A DNA stretch of 10,499 bases. Source: an uncultured Blautia sp. GTDB taxonomy: Bacteria > Bacillota > Clostridia > Lachnospirales > Lachnospiraceae. Positions 1 through 6,500 of the stretch are shown here, one piece after another. Each line of letters opens with the position of its first letter. Positions within the stretch are counted from its first letter, which is position 1. The position numbers and the translations under genes are program-made. The notes beneath the pieces were generated by a model. The model was not told the DNA's origin. It did not search any database and saw only the letters and a list, made by a program, of their open reading frames with translations. The stretch spans positions 1 through 10,499 of the forward strand of contig CAMNGN010000066.1 of NCBI GenBank assembly GCA_946538475.1, given 5' to 3'.

Positions 1-1
1 G

Positions 2-562
2 GGGTCGGCAGCGGAACAGGAGCCAACAGAAGCGTCAACGCCGGGGGCGGCAACAGATGGAGAAAACACTTACATAAGAATTGAAAAGTGCAGCGCAAGA
101 GCAGATCAGGATTATCTGCATGTTTCATACGATCCGATCACACTGGGAAATGGAGAAAAACTGACACTCACCATTACTGCAACGCCTGCGGATCTGAGAG
201 CTGAGGATTTTTATATCAGTTATGATTCCGCTCTCCTTTCTTCAGAAATTACAGATATTTCTAGTAATGAATCCGGAAATGAGACAATTGTGAAGGCTGT
301 CGTTACAGCCATAAGTCCAGGTACATCCGATTTATATATTCTTTCATCTTATGATCTTGCCAATTTACCGGAAGATGAATGGCGAGGAATCGGTTACAGT
401 ATTAAAGGGTTGGATTCAACGGATGGAAAAATAGTTTTTGTCACACCTACCGGAGAAAAGTATCATTTTAGCGCAGACTGTGCGGGGGAAAATGCGATCG
501 GCACGACCCTTTATGACGCTGTTGCGGATGAGTATGAGCCTTGTGGAAGATGTGCTAGCTGA
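2..562 (+). CDS. C-terminal part of an extracytoplasmic Ig-like protein with a Cys/His metal-site-like tail (5' end outside window)
   Basis: The reading frame is open from the window edge to the TGA at 560-562, giving 186 residues of a longer protein. It begins with a Pro/Thr/Ala/Glu-rich linker of the kind that joins a membrane anchor to an outer domain. About 100 residues of beta-rich sequence follow, with the pattern of a bacterial Ig-like (BIG2-type) domain (LTLTITATPADL, then VTAISPGTSDLYI). The last 40 residues carry VTPTGEKYH, then C160, C181 and C184 with a final PCGRC. This TGxKYH...C...PCxxC tail is recurrent at the ends of Firmicute surface and secreted proteins and resembles the Ada-type Cys zinc site. 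The inferred role is a cell-surface protein of unknown function. GTG 290 is an internal codon, not a start. Codon use looks ordinary. The family call for the tail is firmer than that for the Ig-like part. Confidence 0.75.
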   Translation, partial: GSAAEQEPTEASTPGAATDGENTYIRIEKCSARADQDYLHVSYDPITLGNGEKLTLTITATPADLRAEDFYISYDSALLSSEITDISSNESGNETIVKAVVTAISPGTSDLYILSSYDLANLPEDEWRGIGYSIKGLDSTDGKIVFVTPTGEKYHFSADCAGENAIGTTLYDAVADEYEPCGRCAS

Positions 563-613
563 ACAGAGAGTGAATGCAAAAGGATGCAGCAACCGATTAG
601 AACAGGAGCAAAA

Positions 614-1237
614 ATGGAGAATGATAACCTCACAATAGATTATTACAATCAAAAAGCAGCAGACTTCTTCGCAGGCACCGTCAATGTCGACTTCACCGAT
701 ATTCAACAGCGATTTCTGAAATATCTCCCCATCGCAGGGCGAATTCTTGATCTGGGATGCGGAGCAGGAAGGGACAGCCTCGCCTTTTTACAACGGGGAT
801 TTTCTGTAGTCTCGGTGGATGGGTCGGAGACCCTTGCGGCGCTGGCGGAAGAATACATTGGACAGCGGGTCATCGTAGCTGACTTCCGGGAATATGAGCC
901 GGAAGGGAGCTTTGATGGGGTGTGGGCATGTTCGTCGCTGCTGCATTTGCAAATGAATGAAATTCCTCCGGTACTGCGAAAAATGACAGAGCATCTGAGG
1001 GACGGCGGTTGTTTTTACGTATCTTTCAAATATGGAGAGTTCGAGGGCATAAGGAACGGAAGATACTTCACTGACCTGACGGAGAAAGAGCTGGAGAAGC
1101 TCCTTGGGGAAGTTCCCGGCCTTCGGACTGCGGAGGTGTTTATTACGACGGATGTCCGACCGGGGCGGAGCGAGGCATGGCTCAATGCATTTTTGGTGAA
1201 AGAGAGTGCCTGCTGTGCATCATCTCACGCCCTGTGA
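614..1237 (+). CDS. Class I SAM-dependent methyltransferase
   Basis: The protein has 207 residues if started at ATG 614, which has AGGAG at 604-608 five bases upstream. The in-frame ATG at 584 lacks a usable site. The Rossmann motif I is RILDLGCGAGRDS (residues 43-55). The acidic residue after beta-2 is in SVVSVDG (D69), a motif II-like region includes SFDGVWACSSLLHL (99-111), and LRDGGCFYVSFKYG (128-141) follows. This is the layout of the small TehB/Methyltransf_11-type enzymes of Firmicutes, which are cytosolic and act on small molecules; the substrate cannot be read from the sequence. The gene starts 51 bases after the upstream gene. It converges with the polymerase gene, and the two coding regions overlap by 13 bases, so the last residues (CCASSHAL) are a tail beyond the conserved fold. 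No terminator is visible between the convergent genes. Confidence 0.88.
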   Translation: MENDNLTIDYYNQKAADFFAGTVNVDFTDIQQRFLKYLPIAGRILDLGCGAGRDSLAFLQRGFSVVSVDGSETLAALAEEYIGQRVIVADFREYEPEGSFDGVWACSSLLHLQMNEIPPVLRKMTEHLRDGGCFYVSFKYGEFEGIRNGRYFTDLTEKELEKLLGEVPGLRTAEVFITTDVRPGRSEAWLNAFLVKESACCASSHAL

Positions 1238-2622
1238 CCGCCGATCTGCTGATTCCGTTCCAGCGTGGTCGCACCTTCCAGAAGATTCATACCCTTGATG
1301 ATTGCATTCGAGCCGTATCTGGCTCGGACTTCAAGCATTGCCCGCTGGATCCGCCTCTCGCGGTCGAGAGCGTCAAAGTCTGTGAACAGGTCCAGCTGAT
1401 AGATGCCGTTGTCCTCCGAAGTGTCGACAGCACACACACCAAGCCTGCGGTAAAGCAGGCGATGGTCGGTTTTTCGATCAAATGAGTCGGTCAGCGACGC
1501 AGTAATACCTCGAACTGAATTGGTTGGTATCCTCATCCGTACAGTTCCGTTACTGTGTTTCGGGTGAAGCCGCCCATAAAAGTCGATGGAGATCGGACCG
1601 TCATAGGAAGGGCATTCTTCCAGACTCTTGTAATCGTAAGAGACCCACCATGTAAAGACTGGCGCAGTCAGATTCTTACGAATCATGTCGGCGCATAGGA
1701 CTTCAACCATTTCACGGAAGACGACTCTGGCCTCAGCGTACCGGTATGGGCGCGGCAGGACCTGTCCGTTGGAGAGGCTGTGACTGTCGGTATGATAGTA
1801 CTTGATATCCTGCATGGTGACAGGCTCAATGCCCCAGGCATGGTCGATCAGGATTTCACCGTCGATTCCGAAGGTCTTGTAGAAGAATTCCTCATCCCAC
1901 TGTGTCCGTTCCGCAATATCACCCATTGTATTCAGATGGGCCTTTAAGAGCCTGCGTGCCTTGCCGGGACCGATTTGCCAGAAATCGGTCAGAGGACGGT
2001 GGTCCCAGAGGAGGTACTTGTAGGAATCTTCATTCAGCTCAGCAATCCGGACCCCGTCTTTATCGGCGGGGGATTTTTTTGCAACGATGTCCATGGCGAC
2101 TTTTGCCAGATAGAGATTGGTCCCGATTCCCACAGTTGCAGTGATTCCGGTTGTTTTCAGGACATCCCGGATCATGGTCATGGCCAGAACATGAGCCGGA
2201 TGGACATGCTGCCGCTCCGCTTCCTCCCGGTACAGGTGAAGGTAGGCAGTGCAGTCGATGAAGCATTCGTCAATAGAATATACATGGACGTCCTCCGCGG
2301 CTACGTAACGCAGGTAAATGGAGTAGATCAGAGCGGAGATCCGTTCGTACTCAGCCATACGTGGGATTGCGATAATATAGCTGATCCTGGTCCGATAGAT
2401 TGCTTCGTATTTACGGATAGCCTGTTTTGCCTCGAAAAGCCTGGGCCTTCCGGGGACACCTCTTGCCTTGAGAGCCGGCGAGACTGCGAGGCAGATGGTC
2501 TGGTCGGATCTCGTCGGATCCGCGACAAGAAGGTTGGCTTTCAGCGGGTCGAGACCACGGTGGACACATTCGACGGAGGCGTAGTAGGATTTCAGGTCGA
2601 TGCAGATATAGACTTTGTCCAT
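1225..2622 (-). CDS. Y-family DNA polymerase (DinB/UmuC type, UvrX-like), error-prone translesion polymerase
   Basis: The 465-residue protein starts at ATG 2622-2620, seven bases after a near-perfect GGAGG. The frame extends further upstream only through sequence with no ribosome site. The palm motifs are intact: CIDLKSYYASVE with catalytic D9, and YSIDECFID with D118 and E119. GIGTNLYLAKVAMD (165-178) and FWQIGPGKARRL (214-225, helix-hairpin-helix) are typical of the family. Near the C-terminus IYQLDLF (407-413) contains QLDLF, a sliding-clamp binding pentapeptide, so the enzyme is probably recruited by the beta clamp. Length and architecture fit the ImpB/MucB/SamB proteins of Clostridia and Bacillus UvrX/YqjW. 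It lies 153 bases downstream of the HTH-S24 regulator on the same strand and is probably co-transcribed with it as a damage-inducible pair. It is intact, with no sign of decay. Confidence 0.95.
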   Translation of the reverse strand: MDKVYICIDLKSYYASVECVHRGLDPLKANLLVADPTRSDQTICLAVSPALKARGVPGRPRLFEAKQAIRKYEAIYRTRISYIIAIPRMAEYERISALIYSIYLRYVAAEDVHVYSIDECFIDCTAYLHLYREEAERQHVHPAHVLAMTMIRDVLKTTGITATVGIGTNLYLAKVAMDIVAKKSPADKDGVRIAELNEDSYKYLLWDHRPLTDFWQIGPGKARRLLKAHLNTMGDIAERTQWDEEFFYKTFGIDGEILIDHAWGIEPVTMQDIKYYHTDSHSLSNGQVLPRPYRYAEARVVFREMVEVLCADMIRKNLTAPVFTWWVSYDYKSLEECPSYDGPISIDFYGRLHPKHSNGTVRMRIPTNSVRGITASLTDSFDRKTDHRLLYRRLGVCAVDTSEDNGIYQLDLFTDFDALDRERRIQRAMLEVRARYGSNAIIKGMNLLEGATTLERNQQIGGHRA

Positions 2623-2668
2623 ACTTTCACCTCCTTTTTTAGTTGTGTGGACAAGTTGCCGGCGCGGT

Positions 2669-2757
2669 GGGCATGTTCTGTACAGCAGGCAGTTTATGTG
2701 GGCACGTTCGTACAGGCGGCAGGTTCTGGTTCCGGGCATGTTCGCACCGGCGGCCGG
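2669..2757. repeat. Three imperfect direct repeats (about 31-34 bp) between regulator and polymerase genes
   Basis: GGGCATGTTC, GGGCACGTTC and GGGCATGTTC start at 2669, 2700 and 2734 on the plus strand. Each is followed by a related GTACAG..GGC or GCACCGGCGGC stretch. Read in the direction of transcription (minus), they are GAACATGCCC or GAACGTGCCC blocks. They fill the 153-base gap upstream of the polymerase ribosome site. They could be repeated regulator half-sites (GAAC is also a LexA half-site core) or simply repeat noise; no second promoter is evident. Confidence 0.5.
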
Positions 2758-2766
2758 TTCCGGAAG

Positions 2767-2788
2767 GGATGAGGTTCAGCCCTCATCC
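2767..2788 (-). other. Perfect 8-bp hairpin enclosing the stop codon of the S24 regulator gene
   Basis: GGATGAGG at 2767-2774 pairs exactly with CCTCATCC at 2781-2788 around a 6-base loop that contains the TGA of the regulator gene. No T-run follows on the minus strand, so this is not a classical terminator. It may partially attenuate or set an mRNA processing or stability boundary between regulator and polymerase. Confidence 0.5.
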
Positions 2789-3636
2789 GGATGCAGCAAC
2801 TGATATTTTCCGATATCTTCTCCGGAAGCAATTTTCTCAGGATCCAGAATGCCCGTGACGCGGCCGATCAGGTATACTGATTCCGCTTCGTCAAAGTGCA
2901 TGATCGGATATTCCGGGTTCATGGATTCCAGACCTTCCTCACGATATACCTTAATATAAGTTTCATTACCGACGATGAATGCGCCGACTTCGCCCGGCTG
3001 CAGACTCGGAGCGTCCGGAATGCGCGACACAAGTACCATGTCGCCGTCATGGTAGATCGGTTCCATACTGTCGCCGTTTACTGAGAAGACACAGTCCGCC
3101 CGGTCGACTTCTTTGGACGAGTAAAGATAAATCGGTTCGCCGCTGTCATCAATCTCGGTAGGGACACCGAAGCCGGCAGCCAGAGATTTCCTGAAGTAGG
3201 TCAGTCTGCTGATGCGCGGGCTGCTTTCTGCGGCCTGAGCTTTCAGCAGGGATTCTACCAATCGCGCTACAGCGGTCCTGTGCCCGGGCGATAGCTGCCT
3301 GTATTCTTCTATAAATAACTGTTCACCGACGGTATAGTGGACGGTCGGATCCTCCTCGTCATACAATTCGTATAAGGTAATACCGAGCGCATGGCAGATA
3401 TCCGGCAGCAGGTTTATATCCGGTCTTCCCCGACCGTTTTCCCAGTTGCTTACGGCGTTGGAAGTGACGCCTATTTTTTTTGCCAGAAGTTTCTGCTCCA
3501 GGCCTGCCTTCTCTCGGAAAAAGCGAATTCTTTCGCACAGGGCCGGGAGAGCCGGTCCTTCCGCTGCTTTTCCTGTTTTCATATCAATTATATTTCCGGT
3601 TCCTCTGGCGGGACGCTCAATACTTCTTCGCGGCAT
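2776..3636 (-). CDS. XRE-family HTH repressor with S24 (LexA/UmuD-like) self-cleavage domain
   Basis: The protein has 286 residues. The start at ATG 3636 is supported by AAAGGA nine bases upstream; an in-frame ATG 18 codons later has only a weak site. Residues 33-92 form an HTH_3 DNA-binding domain (LCERIRFFREKAGLEQKLLA, then VTSNAVSNWENGRGRPD). The C-terminal half is an S24 peptidase. It has a LAAGFGVP cleavage segment (A154-G155), the nucleophile Ser190 in NGDSMEP and the general base Lys229 in TYIKVYREEG. The expected behaviour is repression of its own operon and self-cleavage when RecA filaments form. Its partner is the downstream polymerase, so the pair resembles UmuD/UmuC with a DNA-binding domain added. 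The first 30 residues are a basic, low-complexity extension. All catalytic residues are present. Confidence 0.93.
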   Translation of the reverse strand: MPRRSIERPARGTGNIIDMKTGKAAEGPALPALCERIRFFREKAGLEQKLLAKKIGVTSNAVSNWENGRGRPDINLLPDICHALGITLYELYDEEDPTVHYTVGEQLFIEEYRQLSPGHRTAVARLVESLLKAQAAESSPRISRLTYFRKSLAAGFGVPTEIDDSGEPIYLYSSKEVDRADCVFSVNGDSMEPIYHDGDMVLVSRIPDAPSLQPGEVGAFIVGNETYIKVYREEGLESMNPEYPIMHFDEAESVYLIGRVTGILDPEKIASGEDIGKYQLLHPDEG

Positions 3637-3664
3637 ATTGTGAATTCCTTTCTAAAGATGCGTA

Positions 3665-3693
3665 TTGACAGGTGAGGGATGATCTGCTATTAT
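3665..3693 (+). promoter_or_regulatory. Sigma70-type promoter facing right
   Basis: TTGACA at 3665-3670 is separated by exactly 17 bases from TATTAT at 3688-3693. It overlaps the minus-strand TATAAT almost base for base. It would produce a leader of more than 220 bases before the reductase remnant at 3928. Confidence 0.5.
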
Positions 3694-3718
3694 ACTAACA
3701 CATAAATGAAAGATTGAA
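3689..3718 (-). promoter_or_regulatory. Probable promoter of the S24 regulator-polymerase operon
   Basis: A perfect minus-strand -10 box TATAAT occupies 3694-3689. The best -35 candidate is the weak TTCAAT 18 bases upstream (3718-3713). The distance to the ATG at 3636 is normal for a short leader with AAAGGA. It lies back to back with a plus-strand promoter, so one bound repressor could silence both. Confidence 0.55.
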
Positions 3719-3770
3719 AAGACAAAAATTAAAAATAAATCGCATATTTGTGTGAAATAGAGCTGAAAAG

Positions 3771-3783
3771 TGTACGGCGTACA
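3771..3783. promoter_or_regulatory. 13-bp palindrome, candidate operator
   Basis: TGTACG and CGTACA are exact reverse complements around one central G (3771-3783). A related ACGGTACA half-site follows at 3791-3798. Position between divergent genes and upstream of an HTH repressor gene suggests an operator; which protein binds it is inference. Confidence 0.4.
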
Positions 3784-3927
3784 GCGGAATACGGTACAGG
3801 GATGATTTTTTACTTATATATGATGCAAATGTTACATGGGCGCTTCTCTCCCGGCTATATTAATTTGTCCTGACATCTAATATGATCTTAAAATCTATAT
3901 AATAAGTTATGGCTGAAAGGGAAAAAT

Positions 3928-4431
3928 ATGGCTGTTTTTTTGACAGGTGCAACAGGTTTTCTCGGTACGGAGACTGCCGCGGAGCTGATTCGTACCACAA
4001 AGGAGAAAATTTATGTTCTGGTGAGGGCGGCGGATAATGAAGAGGCTGCCCACAGACTGAGAGCAATCTGGTATGAGGTAAAAGAACTTTACAGGGAAAT
4101 CGGCGAACGGATCATCCCGCTGACCGGAGATTTTACGCAGGCGGATCTGGGACTGGAACCCGCTGTGCTCAGACAGCTGAGAGGGGAAATTTCGATTATT
4201 TATCATATCGGTGCCGAAACAGGCATCCAGAAGTCGCAGAAGGATCTGATGACGATCAATCGTAACGGTACAGGATATATGATCCGTTTTGCGCGAAAAA
4301 CGGACCGGGAGGGGAGCCTTCGGAGATTTGTATACGTATCTACCGCCTACACCGCCGGAATGAGGACGGGAAGGATCATGGAGGATGATCCTGCGTGTGA
4401 TACCGGTATCTGCCGGACAGAAGTTGAATAA
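3928..4431 (+). pseudogene. Truncated NAD(P)-dependent extended SDR / thioester-reductase-like gene
   Basis: The 167-residue frame starts at ATG 3928 with AAAGGG seven bases upstream. It opens with the nucleotide-binding FLTGATGFLGTE (residues 4-15), then YVLVRA, then LTGDFTQADLGL (65-76). IYHIGAETGIQKS (91-103) and RRFVYVSTAYTAG (132-144) follow. This is the N-terminal half of the NAD_binding_4 reductase family that handles acyl or peptidyl thioesters. The frame ends after RIMEDDPACD, just before the point where the family has its catalytic YxxxK. The substrate domain is missing as well, and no continuation is visible in other frames before the terminator 29 bases later. It is therefore probably inactive, although the start, ribosome site and terminator remain intact. 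A deletion is more likely than a point mutation. Confidence 0.75.
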
Positions 4432-4459
4432 AAAATATAAATCACAGCACTTGGTAAAT

Positions 4460-4483
4460 GGCGTGGCTTCGGTCACGCCTTTT
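4460..4483 (+). terminator. Intrinsic terminator with UUCG tetraloop
   Basis: An 8-bp stem (GGCGTGGC with GGTCACGCC bases 4472-4479, one G.U) is capped by a C(TTCG)G tetraloop and followed by TTTT. It lies 29 bases after the truncated reductase stop codon. Confidence 0.8.
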
Positions 4484-4558
4484 CAATTGTCGATACCTTA
4501 TTCTTCTGTTTTGCGGCACGGTAATAGGTGAATCCAAAAGTAAGTTCTTATTCACTCA

Positions 4559-4587
4559 TTGACCTAGCATGATGATAGGTGTATAGT
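4559..4587 (+). promoter_or_regulatory. Sigma70-type promoter of the small Cys-rich unit
   Basis: TTGACC at 4559-4564, a 17-base spacer, then TATAGT at 4582-4587. Transcription would start about 40 bases upstream of the small ORF at 4634. Confidence 0.6.
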
Positions 4588-4633
4588 AACACCATCGGAT
4601 TTGAGCAACTAATCAGGAAAGAAAAGGAATGCA

Positions 4634-4804
4634 ATGTATAGAACTGCCGATCCTTATGAATCTAGCATGTGTTGTTGTCGAATGTTTTTCCCCCGGGCAT
4701 ATCAGAATGGCCAGGTGCATTCGTCTGCATGTGTTGCCGCTGTTCCGATGTATGACATTTCAGAAAGAAGTGCTATAGTGCCAGCTGCCCGGGAGCTTAT
4801 GTAG
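4634..4804 (+). CDS. Small Cys-rich ORF (56 aa), possible peptide or leader ORF
   Basis: ATG 4634 is preceded by AAGGA at 4624-4628 with normal spacing, and by a good promoter 47 bases upstream. The peptide contains a run of three Cys codons (residues 13-15, TGT TGT TGT) and a fourth Cys at 33. It has no membrane segment and no double-glycine motif. Its TAG stop at 4802-4804 lies in the loop of an intrinsic terminator, so the whole region 4559-4821 behaves as a self-contained transcription unit. I do not recognise the protein. It may be a real small protein or a leader peptide controlling read-through to the hydrolase at 4911. It could also be a chance frame inside a regulatory RNA. Confidence 0.45.
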   Translation: MYRTADPYESSMCCCRMFFPRAYQNGQVHSSACVAAVPMYDISERSAIVPAARELM

Positions 4805-4821
4805 TAAGCCCCGGTTTTTTT
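4789..4821 (+). terminator. Intrinsic terminator, possibly part of an attenuator
   Basis: CCGGG, a bulged A and GCTTA (4789-4799) pair with TAAGC and CCCGG (4805-4814) around a 5-base loop, followed by seven T. The 5' arm can alternatively pair with an upstream sequence: CCCGGGCA at 4692-4699 is exactly complementary to TGCCCGGG at 4786-4793. That pairing would destroy the terminator. Confidence 0.8.
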
Positions 4822-4910
4822 ATGCACAGAGTCCATGCATCGGCTGATAAAAGTTTAATAAATCTGGCGAATTTTTTGAGTATTGAATTCCGAAGACCGG
4901 AGGTGAGCAG

Positions 4911-5540
4911 ATGAAACAGATATTATGCTACGGAGATTCTAACACATGGGGCCTGATTCCCGGAACGACAGAGCGCTATCCGTGGGGTGTCCGCTGGACA
5001 AGCCTGCTCCAGGAGAAATTGAGGGACAGGGATGTCTGCATTTTGGAGGAAGGTCTGTGCGGAAGAACGTCGGTCTTCGAGGATAATTTCCGTGAAAACA
5101 GGAACGGATTGAAAACATTGCCTTTGATTTTGCAGACTCATGCCCCAATTGATGCAGCTATCCTTATGCTGGGGACGAACGACTGCAAAACACTTTATCG
5201 TGCATCAGCATGGATGATCGGAAAAGGAATTTCACTTTGTATCGATGCGTTAAAACAGGATATTTCAGCCGAAAATATTCTGCTTATTTCGCCGCTTCTG
5301 CTGGGAAAAGACGTGTGGAAGCCGGAAAAGGATCCTGAGTTTGATGCCGCTTCTGTCCAAACCAGCGGCAAATTGAGAGAAGTGCTCCGGAAAGTCGCGC
5401 AAACGCAGGGAGTCCATTTTCTTGCAGCATCTGACATTGTAGAGCCCAGTACTGTTGATGATGAGCACATGACTGCTGAAGGGCATGCAATATTTGCACA
5501 GGTAATATATGAAAAACTTGATGAAATAAATATTGTATGA
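4911..5540 (+). CDS. SGNH/GDSL-family hydrolase (esterase/lipase-like)
   Basis: The protein has 209 residues. ATG 4911 follows GGAGGTGA at ideal spacing. All four SGNH blocks are present: GDSNTWG with nucleophile Ser10; EEGLCGRTS with the oxyanion Gly; MLGTNDCK with Asn90; and DDEHMTAEGH with the D183-x-x-H186 pair. The arrangement matches the short cytosolic arylesterase / TesA-like or carbohydrate-esterase branch. It probably removes an acyl or acetyl group from a small or sugar-linked ester. No signal peptide is seen. Its stop codon overlaps the next start in an ATGA, and the upstream terminator at 4789-4821 could control its expression. Specificity is unknown. Confidence 0.92.
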   Translation: MKQILCYGDSNTWGLIPGTTERYPWGVRWTSLLQEKLRDRDVCILEEGLCGRTSVFEDNFRENRNGLKTLPLILQTHAPIDAAILMLGTNDCKTLYRASAWMIGKGISLCIDALKQDISAENILLISPLLLGKDVWKPEKDPEFDAASVQTSGKLREVLRKVAQTQGVHFLAASDIVEPSTVDDEHMTAEGHAIFAQVIYEKLDEINIV

Positions 5541-5770
5541 ACAGAGAATGGTTCAATGGTCATGGCAGTGCGCAGGGAGGTGCGATTTTTTCCAACAGGT
5601 CTGCAGCCGCTCGCGTTGCCGTGTTCGAAATCGGCGGCGGTGGGTGTGTGAAGCGCTTGTCAGAAGCAGAATTGGGCCCTTTGATCCGGTCGATGATGAT
5701 GGGGGATGCCTGGCCAATCTTAACCGTCAGAATATTGCGACGCGAAAAACAGTGGGAAGATTTAAATTAA
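5537..5770 (+). pseudogene. Short frame coupled to the hydrolase; possible PaaI-like hotdog thioesterase remnant
   Basis: The ATG at 5537 overlaps the hydrolase stop as ATGA, and the frame runs 77 codons. Residues 6-18 (FNGHGSAQGGAIF) resemble the NGxGxxHGGAIF motif of PaaI-type hotdog thioesterases. In those proteins this motif sits about 35-45 residues into the protein and is followed by LADxA. Here the preceding part is absent and the following segment (SNRSAAARVAVF) is degenerate. The remaining 45 residues are not recognised. There is no ribosome site of its own, so translation would depend on coupling. The best reading is a decayed, truncated gene. The motif match is by eye and could be coincidental. 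Confidence 0.35.
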
Positions 5771-5802
5771 TAGTCAGAAAAAAATTAATAATTGACAAAT
5801 TT

Positions 5803-5831
5803 TAGCCATCCGGGAAGTATCAACGTATATA
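5803..5831 (+). promoter_or_regulatory. Promoter of the first double-glycine SH3 gene
   Basis: TAGCCA at 5803-5808 and CG plus TATATA at 5824-5831 have the same 23-base register seen upstream of the two paralogous genes (6721/6744 and 8048/8071). A TTGACA at 5792-5797 is also present, but its spacing to TATATA (28 bases) is too long for sigma70. Confidence 0.45.
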
Positions 5832-5900
5832 AAGATGTAAGTCAAAAAACACAAAACAGAAACAAAAAACACAAATATAATAGATATGGAGAATAAGAAA

Positions 5901-6188
5901 ATGACAGATATGATGCTTAACCAGATGACTATCAACACAGACGACCTCAACGCAGTAAACGGCGGCGCAACAATCAAATGCAACCTTAAGAAGCACACCA
6001 CCAGACTGGCAACCCTTCGCGTAAAAGGATCCGAGTCCGCAGCAAAGATCACGACGATCCCGGGCAACACACTGGTCCTTGGCAGCACAAGAACAGTGAA
6101 GGATAGAACATCTGTCTACACATACAGATTCTGCTACGTACCGAGCCTGAAGAAATCCGGCTGGATCGCAGACAGCCTTCTTCGGTAA
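5901..6188 (+). CDS. Double-glycine-leader small protein with SH3b-like core (copy 1)
   Basis: ATG 5901 is chosen because GGAGA lies at 5888-5892, eight bases upstream; an in-frame ATG at 5886 has no ribosome site. The 95-residue product has a 22-residue leader ending INTDDLNAVNGG. I, L and V at -12, -7 and -4 relative to the cleavage site, with GG at -2/-1, are the hallmark of peptides cut and exported by C39-peptidase ABC transporters. The predicted mature part, about 73 residues, is basic with two Cys. It reads like a bacterial SH3 domain: LRVKGSESAAKITTIPGNT, a middle turn, then a final SGWIADSLLR. It is the most divergent of the three SH3 copies and lacks their 48-bp upstream element. 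Its own terminator follows. The exporter is not in the window. Function is unknown; a secreted wall-binding or bacteriocin-like role is inference. Confidence 0.8.
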   Translation: MTDMMLNQMTINTDDLNAVNGGATIKCNLKKHTTRLATLRVKGSESAAKITTIPGNTLVLGSTRTVKDRTSVYTYRFCYVPSLKKSGWIADSLLR

Positions 6189-6229
6189 TTCATACCATCG
6201 TATATAAAAATAAATAGAGATAAAAACAG

Positions 6230-6259
6230 AGGCGGTGCTCATACGAGTACCGCCTTTTT
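6230..6259 (+). terminator. Intrinsic terminator of SH3 copy 1
   Basis: An 11-bp stem (AGGCGGTGCTC with GAGTACCGCCT, one G.U) has an ATAC loop and is followed by TTTT. Confidence 0.88.
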
Positions 6260-6277
6260 CTGTCATTGGAACGGACG

Positions 6278-6330
6278 TCGGGGACGGTTCTTCCGGCTGG
6301 TAAAATAGCAGCCGTTGGGGACAGATCTCC
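6278..6330 (-). repeat. 53-bp repeat element, inverted relative to 7865-7917
   Basis: Read on the minus strand, it has GGAGATCTGTCCC, an 18-base variable middle and a 22-base block ending in GAACCGTCCCCGA. The copy at 7865-7917 has both blocks identical and the middle of exactly the same length. The second block carries the core of the 37-bp repeat family. Confidence 0.7.
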
Positions 6331-6341
6331 GCCAACGGCTG
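6309..6341. repeat. 10-bp inverted repeat (palindromic element)
   Basis: CAGCCGTTGG (6309-6318) pairs perfectly with CCAACGGCTG (6332-6341), with GGA/TCC inside the loop. No T-run follows. It overlaps the 53-bp element and looks REP-like. Confidence 0.6.
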
Positions 6342-6500
6342 ACCTAAAGAGACGTCTCCGGCAGTCAGGGGAGATTCACACTTCTGTCATTGGCCGCCCT
6401 GAGGATATCATCAGGGCAAATCCAAGGTGATTGGTATCTGATTATCTTTAAAAGACTCACAGTCAGAATAGATCCTTCTCCAAGAGTCGTCGACATGAAG
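6342..6500. other. Gene-free spacer with a 7-bp hairpin
   Basis: I see no plausible gene here. GCCCTGA (6396-6402) pairs with TCAGGGC (6411-6417) around an 8-base loop. The rest holds no recognisable signal. Confidence 0.5.

Noticed and set aside
1975..2772. 265-codon plus-strand frame opposite the polymerase
   Set aside because: It is antisense to a fully conserved Y-family polymerase, has no recognisable motif and no ribosome site of note; it is a shadow of GC-biased codons.
3907..4476. 189-codon minus-strand frame opposite the truncated reductase
   Set aside because: The plus strand carries clear SDR motifs, a ribosome site and a terminator; the minus frame has none.
4595..4821. Known riboswitch or T-box in the hydrolase leader
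   Set aside because: No conserved core of a known riboswitch class or T-box sequence was recognised; only the terminator and a complementary upstream arm are visible.
5820..6335. 171-codon minus-strand frame over SH3 copy 1, with similar ones over copies 2 and 3
   Set aside because: Their hydrophobic, low-complexity look comes from the complement of A-rich leaders. The plus-strand genes have ribosome sites, leaders and terminators.
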